A stretch of 64,000 nt of DNA, taken from Akanthomyces muscarius. Taxonomy: Eukaryota; Ascomycota; Sordariomycetes; Hypocreales; Cordycipitaceae. Below are positions 31,802 through 44,700 of this stretch, piece by piece (positions within the stretch are counted from its first letter, which is position 1; each line of letters starts with the position of its first letter). The translations under genes were made by a program, and so were the position numbers. The stretch is from assembly GCF_028009165.1 (NCBI RefSeq), contig NC_079243.1, forward strand, positions 124,001-188,000, in the 5' to 3' direction. Under the pieces are notes generated by a model that was not told the DNA's origin, did not search any database, and saw only the letters and a program-made list of their open reading frames with translations.

Positions 31802-32995
31802 CTAGTATCGCTTGTTGATCTTCGAATAATAGAAGTCAGCAAGCTTTACATAGGTTTGGAAGGATCTACCTAGGTATCTCCGTATCGCAGCTGCAGGCTC
31901 GGGGGTCAGCCGAGGACTGAGGCTGCGGGGGATCTTCCTGCAGTAGAAAAGATGAGTTGGAGACTTCCGGCGCCCACATGGGCAGTTGATCACGGCGTCT
32001 TCGTGATTGAAGCGCTCGTGGTAGTCGGCGAAGTCTCCGTGGTGTGTCCTCGCGGCTAGGAGATATCCTAGCTGCCGTCGTTGAAGTGTCAGCTCGGGGA
32101 GCTTCTTCAGTTCCGCTTTCAGTTGGAGTCCGTGATAACTCTTGCGGTCAACTGTGTCCCACCACCGCTGAAAAGCAATGGGGAGTAATCTTCGCATTTG
32201 GCGCTTGCAGTGGGAGACTGTCGGGAGATTGTCTCCTACCGGCATTTTTGCCCCTTCCTTAGCGAGCTGGTCGGCCAGCTCATTACCTTCGATTCCGGTG
32301 TGCCCTGGGCACCATCGTACACGAATCATGCCCGGATGGGCATCACCTGTCTTCTGGAACTGGCGGACGCCAATTGTGACGATGGCGGCGCCGTCGCGCC
32401 TATGCAGTCGATCACAGAGGTGTTGTCGATGCAAACTGTGATCCCTTCCCCTGGGCGCTGACGCGCAAGAGCAGCGCGGAGGCCTTCCACGGCGCCCTTG
32501 ATCTCTGCATCAAACACTTCGCCCTTGCCAATCTGGCCACATCCTTGTGCAATGAGCTGCTGCCGCCGGTAGACAACATATCCAAAGCCTGCTGTATCTT
32601 GTTCAGTTTTGGAGCCATCACTATAGACAACCATGCCCGTCTGGGTCTGGCTCCATTCCCGAATTCGTTCCGCTTGGCGTTCCTTTGTTGGGCGACGTTC
32701 CCTGTCTTCTGTCCAGATGGCGCTGGAGAAACGCTTGGGAATCAGGCGCAGCCGCTCTGCCGCTGGTGCCAGGGCGGCGTTGCGGAAGAGCCTGACGCTT
32801 TTCATCGCTGTTCGCCGTGTCGTGGCCGCATCGGGATGTGTGGCATACTGGATCTCGTGTTCTTGCTGCAGGATACGGTGGACTAGCGGATGGTGGGCGT
32901 CTAGACGTGCCCAGCGGTTCGCATTGCGCATCGCAAGCTGTTCAAGGAGCACTTCTGCTGGCGGGATGCCAGCTTCCTTCCAGAGTGTGGTCTTC
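31802..32995 (-). mobile_element. LINE relic related to LINE-A (RNase H to C-terminus)
   Basis: Two minus-strand frames, joined by a frameshift near 32400, match the LINE-A ORF2 C-terminus. The RNase H reads 'MVVYSDGSKTEQDTAGFGYV', 'VFDAEIKGAVEGL', 'VCIDNTSVIDC' and 'WCPGHTGIEGNELADQLAK'. The tail reads 'CPCGRRKSPTHLFYC' to 'DFYYSKINKRY'. It is too diverged to be a LINE-A copy and represents a sister subfamily. Endonuclease and RT are missing. The left end should be its 3' UTR. Confidence 0.85.
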
Positions 32996-33003
32996 GTTTA
33001 GTG

Positions 33004-33100
33004 GTGGCTTTGATTTGATTTTGATTTGATTTGACTATTACGTCCGTTGGCGCCCTAGTGTAGGCTTTTGGACGTGCTATCGAGCCTTCTACGGAATCAA
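33004..33100 (-). mobile_element. Very short LINE-A 3' end
   Basis: The reverse complement equals the last roughly 85-95 bp of LINE-A ('tccgtagaaggctcgatagc' to 'taatagtcaaatc') plus a (TCAAA)n-type tail. It is a severely 5'-truncated insertion, wedged between the LINE relic and the fragment at 33101. Confidence 0.85.
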
Positions 33101-33696
33101 AGTTTCAGAGCCATGAGAAAGAGGTTGAACAGCAGATGCAGGCCATGCCTCCCTATCAAACGGAGGTGGCCACTGAGTTGGAAGACCTGCAGAAGTCCAA
33201 GGACGGCCTCGAGAAGTGCCTGAGGGTTGTATCGCAAGCAGAAGAGCAGGTGAACGTCTTTGAGAGGATCAATCTGTCGGAAAACTCTGTCAACTTCACC
33301 ATCTCTACAGTCGGCAAAATAGTCAAAACGAGGGATGTGACCCTCTCGGGTGGCTCGTTCAACTTTGGCGGACAAGTTGGGAGCGCGGAGCTCGCAGCGT
33401 TATTCCAAGGACTTGGATTTGCTGGCAGAGTTGCGTACGGTGCACCATTCGCCGCAGAGAAGGACGAAGGCGCAGCATCTGCAGGACTATTGCGATCCGA
33501 AAGAAGCCAAAACATAGATAACACCCTGGAGCAGTCAGCGGAGGTGCCGCGGGTGACGGCAGCGAATGGGAAAGGCCTAAGAGACCGGGACTCAAGCAGC
33601 AGAGAAGATCCTGTCTCCTCCGGGGTTGTCATGTGCGAATCTGGTATGGCATTATCAGCGTCGAGGACCATGCAATCATCAAGGCAAACGTGGTAG
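33101..33696 (+). pseudogene. Fragment of a fungal STAND N-terminal (Helo-like) domain
   Basis: The frame from 33136 reads 'TELEDLQKSKDGLEKCLRVV' and 'AEEQVNVFERINLSENSVN', then 'TVGKIVKTRDVTLSGGSFNF'. This resembles the end of the Helo-like/azaphilone-cluster N-terminal domain that opens many fungal NACHT-ankyrin or effector proteins ('LQKSK.GLEKCL...NVFE'). The true N-terminus is missing because a LINE end lies at 33100, and no NACHT follows. Downstream residues are low complexity. The call rests on a recognised pattern, so confidence is moderate. Confidence 0.45.
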
Positions 33697-33820
33697 ACGA
33701 TAAAATATACGGAGCATACGTAGAAAAATTTATGAAACACGACACGGTCCAAAGATGGGTCGTTAAAAACTTTTATATAACGATAAGATGCCATGTAGAT
33801 TTCATCGAACGGCCGACCAT

Positions 33821-34234
33821 TCAATCATTGGTTAGACAGCAACATGCAGGCCGCAGGCCGCAGGATTCGATCCGATGAAGCAACAGGGTTGGCCATGATT
33901 TAAAAATATGAAACTGACGTAGATCATAAAAAAACTCTTCTGAATCTCGAACAAATATTCGTAGGTCTTGAAGCGCAGTGATGGTCCGTCTTGTATCGCG
34001 ATGATTGTTGCCGAGAACCTCTCTTTGTAGCTCTATCAACCTCGTAAGCATTTCTTCTGCTTCATCGTATCTTTCAAGTTCCTCAAGCACATGTGCAAGA
34101 TTGCTCATAATATCAAGCATATCTCGGTGATGCCTTCCGTGATTCTCATGCTGAAAGGCCAGTACATTTTGTAGAAGGACTTCCGCCTCGTCATACCTAG
34201 TCAGACTAACATGAATTGCTGCTAGCAGGGCCAT
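33821..34234 (-). pseudogene. TPR (kinesin-light-chain type) repeat fragment
   Basis: Residues 1-90 of a 137-residue minus-strand frame form about two and a half tetratricopeptide units of about 42 residues ('YDEAEVLLQNVLAFQHENHG', 'NLAHVLEELERYDEAEEMLT', 'LQREVLGNNHRDT'). This kinesin-light-chain-like type is common at the C-terminus of fungal NB-ARC/NACHT proteins. The array starts abruptly at the edge of a LINE relic and the rest is not repeat-like, so it is a truncated remnant. Confidence 0.65.
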
Positions 34235-34264
34235 GGTATCAAGAGTACTTGCATTTCTTTCGCC

Positions 34265-35710
34265 CAGGGTATTTTACTCTCCACAGCTAATCTCAACTAA
34301 TTTTCCATCATCCATACTAATAATATATGCTACGCTAGAAGCCATGCGCTGGCTGGGTGTTTGGTTTGACCCACAGCTCAACTTCATACGCCACGTAGAG
34401 GAGCGCGCCGCCGCTGCCAAGCGAACGGTGCAACACCTACGGGGCTTCTACAGCACGATCAGCGGCCCAACCGTGCGAGCGTTAAGGCAGGCTATCATAG
34501 CTTGTGTCATTCCAAAACTGCTCTACGGAGCCGACGCATAGCTCCCTGGGCCAACATCCGACATTGTCCCACACTGCCCGATTGGCAAGCGCCTTCATAA
34601 AAGTACTGCGAAGAAAATACAGTTGGTCTTGAACCACGCCTGCAGAGCAATCCTCCCAGCATGGCGGACGACCCGCTGCACGATTCTGTAGAGAGAAGCA
34701 TCCATCCCGCCGATACAGCACTTACTGCGCGGCCTTCAGAAGCGTACAGCAGCAAGATACAGAACACTAGATAATAAACACCCCATAACGGTCCACTCAC
34801 AGCAGACTGCAGCCCGAGGAGCTAGTATAAGACTACAGGACATACTAGAGCTGACCCCACAGATCAGACATCACGAGCTCCAAAACCCACACCCTAAACC
34901 ATTACAAGTACACATCAGCGACCAGACAAAGGAACAAGCTGCAAAGGACTTTCTTAAGTGGTACAGCAGCTACGATAGGATAAGCGTTTTCTCTGACAGC
35001 TCAAAAGACGAACAAGACCGAGTCAGCTACAGCGCAGCCATCTTTAAAGAAGGCGCGGAGATATGGCACCTATATGACAGCCTCACCTATACGGAAGTAT
35101 ACAACGCAGAAGCAGTGGCTGCTCTTCGCGGGCTACGCAAAGCGATACGAATTAACACAGCCAAGAGCATCACGGAATGCCTCGACAACACAGCGGTGCT
35201 CCGCACCCTGGCTGGCAAACCAGCCAAATCCTCTATCGCCACCTTCAAGGCCATAAGACGGCTTACAACGACAAGAGTGACCTTTCGATAGGTCCCTAGG
35301 CACATAGGGATACCGGGAAATAAGCGAGCGGACGAGCTCGCCAAGTTAGGCTACAGCAAAGACACCATCAGCATACCTACAGCAGCACACATCAGGAGGC
35401 TTGCCCGCGAATAGCTGCCCAGAGCAGTCTCGCAGTAGTGGAAGGAGAACGCAAAGCGCTAAGTACAGCGCTCTTAGGCTCTCCTTCTCAACACAAGCAA
35501 CGCCGGAACTAGAGCTACCACGGCGCCTGCTCGGTCACCTCCTAGCAGCCAGAACCGGACACAGCGATTTTGCTGCGTATCACGAGCGCTTTCACCACGA
35601 AGACTACTTGCTAGACTGCCTGTGTGGCAGAAGGAAAGACGAGAGACATATCTTCTACTACCATAAGATCCCGAGGTGGCTACAGGTCACCGACAATATT
35701 TCCTAACAGA
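34265..35710 (+). mobile_element. LINE relic (RT connection, RNase H, C-terminus)
   Basis: Interrupted frames give 'AMRWLGVWFDPQLNF' (end of RT), 'VFSDSSKDEQDRVSYSAA' and 'EVYNAEAVAALRGLRKA' (RNase H), 'GIPGNKRADELAKLGY', and 'ELPRRLLGHLLAARTGHSDF' with 'CLCGRRKDERHIFYY' at the end. The order equals LINE-A but the sequence is clearly another subfamily. Many stops; 5' truncated. Confidence 0.8.
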
Positions 35711-36112
35711 GGATAAACACTAGTTTTCATCAGACGATGCAATTATGCACGGCAAGAATTCAGGAGAACTATAATGCGATTAGGACGTATTAATTAACCT
35801 CGTCCACCGGATGTGACGTTGCTACTGCAAGATTTGGTCGGCCTCATTTCTATTGACCTGACTGGTGCTGGAGTTTAGTGTTGAAGACAGCCATGATGAT
35901 CAGTCTGCGATCTGGACCCAGTTTCAACGGTGTTGCCTTAGCTCATGATACTAGTGCTTGGCGGTTTCCGGGGAGAGGGTTCCCCTTCATCACCATGACT
36001 AGCGTTGATGTTGGGACTGTTGCCAAGGCTTATTTATTCACGTAAACCAAAAACGTCTTATATACTCTGAGATGCAAATGGTCGTATATTCTATCCGGGA
36101 AACTAAATTGAC
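35711..36112. other. Spacer and FKS1 3' flank
   Basis: AT-richer DNA after the LINE relic, containing the expected 3' UTR/poly(A) region of the minus-strand FKS1 gene. No further gene is seen. Confidence 0.4.
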
Positions 36113-39100
36113 TTATGATGGTGTAGCCGAGGCGGTGGCCCGGGTGGTATCGTTGGACGTATTGTTGTTGTTTTGGTGGTTTGGCTGTACAAGTATAAAG
36201 CCTCCAAGTTTCGGTATTTTGTCCAAAAATGAGATGTTCTTCTGGGAGTTACTGTACGCGATTGGTCCCGCAATCATGCCAACAAAGACAATCAAGAGGA
36301 AAAAGTACAAGGCGGCGAATCGAACTACCTGTCTTTTTCGGAGTTTGGACTGCTTCATAGAGTATATGGGTGGGCGAATCTGGCGACTAGAGACTGGGTT
36401 AGGATATATCACAGACGGAGATGAACAGGCATCCACATACCTCGGTAAAAGCCAAAACAAAATCATAGAGTGCAGAGTGTCAATTTTCGGGATTATCAGC
36501 AGCGGAAACATGAGGAAGAGCAGCCAGTGCCCAGCAATAAAGTCAGCCGCAAACATGCTCAGCTCGACCACCTTGCAAAGCAACTCACGAGCGGGCTGAG
36601 ACAGGGAATGCCACCCCATGGAGTACCACTTGCCCGTCCAAAAGGCAAGATTGGATTGATCTGTCTTGAACTCTCGCGTGAGCGCCAACGTGACGATGAG
36701 CTTAATGACGAATCGCTGGATAGCGATGACAGCGACGAGTCCTGCCAAGCTACGCGCAAAGTTGAAACTTTCTAAAACGAGCATGGCCTCGAACAAAACC
36801 AGCATGATGACGACAGCGACGCCGTGGGCGATGGCGGCCAACACGGAACCAAATTTCTTGCAGCACATACTCAAGACGGGACCCATGCAGCAAGCCATGC
36901 CAAACATGGCGGCAAGTACAGCCAGATTCACCCCAACCGGCGCAACAGCAATGATGAGGACGCGGATAAGAGAGTCAGTGGGTACTGGGTCTTTGCCACC
37001 ATTTTTGGCCGCAGTAACACCAGTTTGCGCGTTGATGAAGAGGTACGGTATCAGAGTGACCACAACAAGGAATAGAGGTGACAGAATTTCGCTGAGGAAG
37101 AGGTTCAGGAAGGGCGGGCGCGTAACGTCTGACCCAGTGTTCGATCTTTCTCCCAGAGCCTTGCGCTTGTGCCCAATGATTCTCGTCCGCGAAAGGCGGC
37201 AGAATGCGATCCAAGAAGAGTTATGCGACCTCGAATTACCGCGGGACAGCCAGCGAATAAACTCGCGGTAGTCGATGAAAAAGTCCGTCCAGGCAAACTG
37301 GTGGGGGTTGAAGAAGAAAGGTGACATAGTCAACGCCAGGACCGAGATCCAAAAGTATACCAGCCCAGCCTGCCAGATAGTTACGGAAGCGAACAGCAGG
37401 ATCGCCAGAAGCCGGAAGCCGAGGTAGATAGCGTTGCCTGCAAACCGCGAATAGAGCACGCCAAAGGGTATACGCGAGGTCGCGAAACCACGGCCCGTGC
37501 CGATGTACCGCGCACCGCCGTAGGATATATCCTGCTCGACAGCGTTGGCGTAAATTTGGCAGGCAAAAATCTCAAAAAAAATGGAGACTGAGAACAGCTG
37601 TTTCAAGAAACGTGTGCATGCACGAAGGAAGCCCCGGTCCATGATCTCATGGGCCACCAAAGGTATAAAGGCGATGAAGAAGACGACGAAGATGGACAGG
37701 ATACAACGCCAGACCCAATCTTTTAGAGCGTCTGTATTAACACAGCCAATGGGCAGTAGCAGGTCAGTAATCGGCTTCTGACGATTGTAGTTGCAGGGAA
37801 TGGTTTCGTGAGTCAAGGCGCCGATATTGAGCAGACAGATGAAGAAGAGCTGAATGGAAAACATGATAAACATGTTGTTCACATGAAATCCTGGATGCGC
37901 ATAGTAAAAAGACAGGAAGCGGTCGAGCGACATCTGTGTACCAATATAGTAGTACTCACGGGACAGTAGCTGCTCGCCCATGCCAGTTCCGATTTTCGTC
38001 GTGAAGTTGAGGACAGAACCAAAACCGAGATCACGACCTTTACCGCATTGATAATATTCAGAGTGCTTGATTCGACCACCGCGGGTTATAGCCGTCATTC
38101 CGGCATATATATCTTCGTTCAGGTGCAGACCTTTCTGTGCCTTTGATACACCGCCACGCGTCGTCATGAACACGCCGTTAAGGAAATCAGGGTGGCCGTA
38201 GTGCAGCTTCGCGCCGATATGTGCCAATGTGCGCGCGAATAGTGTGCCAAATGTCTGCTCCTTACCCGCAGCAATGTCTCCCAGGATGCCGATATTCTCG
38301 GAAAAGATGTACTCGCGAGCGCCAACAATTGCCACTGGGGTTTTACTTTGAAAGTTTGCAGAGTAAGGTGATTCTTTGCTCACCTCCATCTCTTGGAACT
38401 CGGCGAGAACGTTGCGGATCTTGAGACACTCCTCGAGGTAGTTATCCTGGTTTGCGTCGATAAGCTGAATGTACTCGCCACGATAAAAGATCAGCGCATG
38501 GTTCTGGTTATCGGACTTTCCGTCGCCCAAAATTGGATTGCCAGAAAGCTGCACCCGGAATTTTGGCCTTCTTTGTCCATTCTCCATAATCTCTGAATGG
38601 CCATCAATCAGGGTCGAAAATATTCTAGGCTCCCCTCCCTCCAACTCAGGCGCTTCTTCATCCAAATAGGCAATCTGGAGGTCGGGATATGCTCGTAACA
38701 TGAATTCTGTATTCTCCATTTCAATGTTGCTGAATTTTTTGAACCGCTGCATAGACAACAACAACTTGAACTTGCGTCGCGCCATGCGCTCGAGTTGCTG
38801 TTCGAGTTGAGTTGCATTACCGCCAAATTTATGCACCTCTTCCGGATTCTCCACGCGATATAGGAGCTTGATTGCGCGAGCATAGTTCATAAAGCCAGAA
38901 ACAGTGCGGTAGAGTGTCTGTGAGCGGAGTGATGCCCAGATGCGGGTGCGAAGCGTGTACTCTGGAGACGAAGACTTGAAGCCAATGCAATAGAATGGAA
39001 GGTCATCAATCTGTTTTCTTTCACCTTCCCCATCAGCTTCTGTTTTCACGTTTCCTGCAGTTTCATCTGCGAGGGTCTTCGTGTCCTCGACGAAACATTT

Positions 39101-41799
39101 CCATTCATGGGGATGTAATTGTTTGAGGTACTCAAGCATAGTAACCCTAGAGTATTTGTCCTCTTCACGAATGATCTCGCGCAATGATAGCAGTATCTTC
39201 TCGCTATAGTGGGGAATCATTACTGTGAAGGTAGGCATGGCATCAACAGGGGTTGGATCTGGCAGTGGCATGGATAAAGACTGCGCGAAGAAGGAAATTC
39301 GGCGCGAAGCCTCACTGTTGACAGGAAAAAACTCGGCCTTGAATGAATTATCATCTTGAGACACAAAAAAGGTGGGAGCCCGTAGCGTGCGCTTCCCAGT
39401 GTCCTCAGAAGGCACCTGGTAATAGAGCAGCTTCTGGACATGATTAATTGCGAGAATGTGCTCTCGATACATGGAGATGATGATCGCATTCCAAATCTGC
39501 GAAATGAGGACTTTGGGCTGGTATTTAACCTCCATATCCGGGGCCGCTAGGATCTTGGAGTAGATGCGCTTTGGGAGGCGTGTAAATACGTTTCGCCACG
39601 GCGTCATGACGGACGAGCCGAGATAGAAAGCGCGCGCCACCGAAATCGCGGTGTTGACCAGCACGTACCAGAGATACGTATCGAGGAAGAAGAAAATAAC
39701 ATCCGTAACACCTGTGAGGACGATCAAGATAACGTTTTGGTACTTGCATAGTACATCAGTGGCTCCCGTGAACATGTGATCACCGCTGCAAGTCACTTTG
39801 GCAAGCTGTAGATAGCGGATGACATCCCGGTACGACAGCGTCAAAAACTTGTAGGAGACACCAAACTTGATGCCGAAAACGGTGGCCCAAAGGAAAAGTG
39901 AGGTGGCGCGGGCGTTGAAGGAAAGTCCTGGAAAGCTCGCCGTAAAAACATGGTTGGCTTGGGATCCGGAGCTCCTTTTCCAAAACTTGCCAAAGAGGTT
40001 CCCGAGCGGTACGATGGAAAAGTAGATGTACGCAAGCACTGCAATGACAAACTGCACGATGCCCAATGCCAGATCAACCTTGTACATGGAGTCGGTCTTT
40101 TTGGTCGCGAACATGAAGACCTTGACGCCAGGAGCAATAGTGAGGATGAGCATGAAAATGAGGATCATAAATCTGCTTTTGAGATGTTTTCTGCCGGGCC
40201 ATTTTCGAGGCACATATGTCCATTCGGCAAGTGTAGCCAAGATCTGTATCAACGTCGCGATTGCGCCACCAAACCCGACAATGGAGAACTGCTTGGCTCC
40301 TGTTGGCTGCTGGTTCTTTGTCTGCTCATAGCCTTTGACAAGCAGGGTTGGGGCGTTGTGGGAGGTATAGAACCAAAACATGGTGATGTGGATGATCCAG
40401 ATGCGATTGAAATTGACAAGCATGTGCATCCAAGAACGTGTCTCCTTGTATGTCTTGAAGAAGCACTTCTTCCACTTGACATCCTTCAGCTTGAGATACT
40501 GCTCTGCGGCGGGGATATCGACAAGCTTAACGCCATCCTCCAGAACGATTCGGGCGATGCCTTCAGGATACCAAAAAAGCTGATTGCAATCGTCGTAGCC
40601 AATAATGTTCTTGTGGTCTCTCTCGCGTCGCACGTATACGCCATCCGAGATTTCGTATATTTGATCGCGAATGAATTGGTACAGGGGTGTGATGATGTTG
40701 GTGAGAAAGGTGCATTCCTCGACTGGCTGCTCTTCCGAAGCCAGGCCCGCGGGAGAGTTGAGATAGTCATTCGCGCACTTGAATATGAAGCACAGCGCCT
40801 CGGGCATGAATCGCACTTGATTGGCCTCGCCCCAGCAAAGCAGGTAGAGGGCAATCTGTCGCGCACGGTCATGCGGCAGCATTCGGCTCATGCGTATTCT
40901 CCACTGGTACTCGGCTGCCTCCAGGGTATTATCCTCTGGCATCATGTCTCCCATGTCGGCATCGTCGAAGTCGTTGCCGTCGTTGTCTTTTTTGCTTTTC
41001 TTGGATTTCTTTCTTGACTTGCGGGAGGCTAATTTAGCTTTGGAGCTAGGATCAAAACATGCTGCAAAATACCACTTCCGATAGTTTGCATTTTCCCCGC
41101 CAATGTAATCGGCATGGAGCGATAGCAGTGCCTGATTGGGGGTCATTCTCGACGCTCTCGAGTCGAGCATGACCATCAGGTGATCATACATGTTGCGCAT
41201 ACTATCCCGTTGAAAGCCAAGCTTAGCGGCCAACTCCATGAATATTGTCTCGATTTCCACTTTGGAGATGGGCGCACTGTCCGATGACCAGGCGGGGTAG
41301 GGCTCGGCGTTTGGTGCTGGGAATTCGTCGGTGTAGCCCATGCCTGAATCTGGAACGGACCTTTCGGAAGCCGCATAGTCCATGTTGAAATCGCCAAAGC
41401 TACGGCCGCCGACTTCAGAATGGTCTTGCGGGCCATCTGTGTAGTATTGTCCATACTCATTGGCATACTGACTGTCGGTATCATAGTAGCCGCCATCGTG
41501 GTAGTACGGATTGTCGGGTTGCGCTTCGTAATATCCTCTGTTGCTGTCATTAACACGCGAGCGCCTCTTCCTGGATCGGGTATGTCTTACGCTTCATCAT
41601 AATAGCCATCAGTGTTGTGTTCGCCTTGCGCGGCGTAGTGATCACCACCCTGTGCGGCGTAGTGGTTACCCTGCGCAGCGTAGTGGTCGTTGGCATAATT
41701 ATTCTGATGGTACAAGTCGTTATCTGCCGCGCCATCGACGTAATGGCCGTCATAATAATTGTTGTGGTTGGAGTGACCTCCGTTGCCTTGGTCCACCAT
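36113..41799 (-). CDS. FKS1: 1,3-beta-D-glucan synthase catalytic subunit
   Basis: Polymerises UDP-glucose into wall beta-1,3-glucan at the plasma membrane with Rho1; the target of echinocandins. Exons are 41799-41591, 41543-36441 and 36386-36113, giving 1861 residues, near the usual family length. Introns are 41544-41590 (47 nt) and 36387-36440 (54 nt, in frame and stop-free). The N-terminus is a Tyr/Gly/Asp/Gln-rich tail with 'HYAAQG' repeats. The FKS1_dom1 region follows ('EPYPAW', '[16 protein letters not shown]'), then six or so membrane segments. The catalytic GT48 loop has '[20 protein letters not shown]' and '[11 protein letters not shown]', and the C-terminal membrane block ends the protein. 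Hot spot 1 reads FLTLSYRDV (636-644), with Val where yeast Fks1 has Pro647; hot spot 2 reads DWVWR (1345-1349). Start ATG context is CAACATGG. Confidence 0.97.
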
Positions 41800-44700
41800 G
41801 TTGGGCGACTGGCTCCTCGAAATTGACGATTAAAGAGAGATGGCGGATCAACGTCCCGGGTTTAGTTTACAGGGCACTACTCTTTACTTAATAGTATTCC
41901 CCGGCCCATCCGGAAAATCTGACTAACTTGAGTTTTCCCCAAATACGACGCGTGTTTTGGCAGTGAGATTTATGTACCTGCGGAATTTAATGGCGGTGGC
42001 AGTGTATGAGAAAAGGTTCCCAATACGAGCCGTGCGGAGACTAAGTGTCACCAAAAAGGAACAGAACCACAAAATCTGCAGGTGCACTGCCTGGCTCGCC
42101 GCCTATTCGGGACATCTCCGCAATCCCCCACCCCGATCCTGTACCTGAATTATCCCTCCTTCGTACTGTATCCAAGCAGATATTTTTGGCAAGGCACATG
42201 CCATAGCTCAGCTAAATAAAAGGGATGCCTACGATTTCAATTTATCTATCTGTCACCCTGTTTTGATACCGGTTAGCCTCCTAAAGTAGGTGCCTCTCTT
42301 CGGGACGTGCTATCAGTTGCGGCCGAAAACTTCTGCTTGTGTTTTATCACCGATTGGTTTGCACCCCGCTATTTATAGACTGGCTATGACATGTATGGCG
42401 TGATAAGTGTAAGCCATTGCACACAACCAGAGTTTCACAGCTCCTACCAGCAAAGAAAGCTGAGACGAAAGTATTTGTAAACGGCATTAACTACAGTATA
42501 CAATTCTTAATGGCAGGAGAAGCTATCAATAATAAGAAATCCTCGTTTGGCATTACAACTCTATCAACACAGCACACAGCTCATCAATTGGGTAGAGCAG
42601 ATCTTCTCCCATCACTAGCCAAGGAACTAGCGTGACAGGCCAACAAGTTGCCCTGGTTTTGTTTTTTTTGGATGAGTTTTTTTTCCACATTGTCAGTCCC
42701 GCCGTATCCGATGCGAGGGATAAGCAGCGCCGAAACGTGACAGAAGGAAGCCCCCTCTAGATTTAACGGAAGCTCATCTCCGACTTGGTTCTTCCTTAAA
42801 CCGCACTGCCGAGACATGACGCCCTTGTCTTACTGGTGGCGTGCCAAGGCGGAAAAACGGCAGGAGAATCTGCCACAGCCCACCCCCTTGGAACCATAAT
42901 ATACTATACGCCACTTACTGGTACTAAAATGTAGGGAATAGGCGTGCCAGCACGGATGACCTGCTTAGCCGGTTTATCGTCAAATTCGTTCAAAAGACAA
43001 ACGACGGGGTGCAAAAGCGAGCTGACTGTCTTGGTGCTTACCTCAATGTATACTTGTTTGTGCCTGCGGGGAAGTAATAGTGAAGGTAGCCAACATTGAA
43101 AGTACTGGGAAAAGCGTAACCCTACAATAGCCGCGATTGTCTACCATGTATTTTACACGTAGGCTGCGCGTGTTACCAAGCAATGCTGTTCTGAGTTTCA
43201 TGCCTCTTTTGCATATACTATTGTATCGATATAATGTACACATTCATCCCAATGTATAAGAATGAGCTGCATTGACCCCAATGATTTCTAATTATTAAGA
43301 AAATATATAGTTATATATATTTATGTATATATAACGTTATGAATAGCGAGCAAACCATACTCATCAAGCATCACCAAGACGCAAGCCTCTGCCAACTAGA
43401 AGACGCCCCAGAATAGTGACTCGCGTTGGGGACTATTGCTAAGAGACACTACTAGCTAGCTGAGAAACCTGTACTATGCAGGGGTGACCCTCTAACTCCC
43501 TATAGACAAGGGCAAGGTGGCAAGTGTAACGCCAGCGATGTATGTGGACAATTCAACCCGATGACTCGGCCGCCAGGCTGCCTGAAAATTGCACAGCAGA
43601 AAGAAGGACACATCGGAAAGTCGATGTGACTGTTGCATGGTGCTTCTGCGTTTTCAAAATTCTGAGATCGCTGTGCCGTCTGATCCGAGTTAGCGCCTTG
43701 GCGGTAGCGTCACCTGTCCAAGTGGCTTGACACACAGCCCCTTATTATGTTGTTGACCACTTATGATGCAGATTACGTACCCCCAGGCGCCTTGAAGCGG
43801 GCCTCGGTCAACTTGTTAAGTTAATGGTATCAACGTTGAGCTAGAAATACCTAGATTGTGGGGCGCCTTGCGTATGGATAGTTTAGAAGCAGATCTGCAT
43901 ACCCTGAGCGGAAGGCAATACTTTTCCTCTTCAGCATAGATATAACTTCCAGAAGCTTTCTTCTACTTTCTTGGATCTCTAATTCTGCAGCTCCTAAAAT
44001 TAATAAGCCTACTAGCATATGGATAGGAAGACCAGATATCCAACCTATGAACCGCCTCCACTACCTGCTAACAAGCAACATGAAGCTATGTTGGGAAATA
44101 TTGCCTTTATTGGCTTAATATTTATGTATGTTTTTGTGTCGCTGTTTATCAGGGTAATGCTAATATGAATAGTGGTTCCTTTATTGTATTCTATATATAT
44201 CTCTCTGCGCATTACAAATGTACATATTTATAAACTAAGAAGGGGAGGAGCGGAAGTGAGCAACAGACTGGCTTGGCATTGGGAACAAGCATGATTCGTG
44301 AAGAGTATTACCTGCAGCGCCGTGACCCCAGCTACAGAACTGCCGACCGCTACGTTAGGCATTGAATAGCGGTGCGGTTCTTAGTTGCAGCAACGGCTGA
44401 GTGGCGTACAGCTACCACACCCTGCAGAAGTAGAACATGATTATAGGGGCTAGTGCGTCTCAGAAGACCGTCCATTTCGTCGAGATCTGACATGCTGTAA
44501 GCTGACGCGGGAAATTTGATCTGTCGTTGCTAACGTTGCATATTATCGTCGTAGCTGATAGTAGTTAACAAGTCTTGGCAATCGCAGCTAGCTCTTGCGC
44601 AGCACTGGCAACACGTTAGCTACTATAACTAGGCACTTGATACTATCGGTACTTGCAGAGCTGCTCGCCTACGGCCTCTGACGCACCTTGTATTTTCTCA

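Noticed and set aside
39950..41017. 355-codon plus-strand open frame opposite FKS1
   Set aside because: It lies wholly within the FKS1 coding strand's complement, has no domain, and its openness follows from FKS1 codon use.
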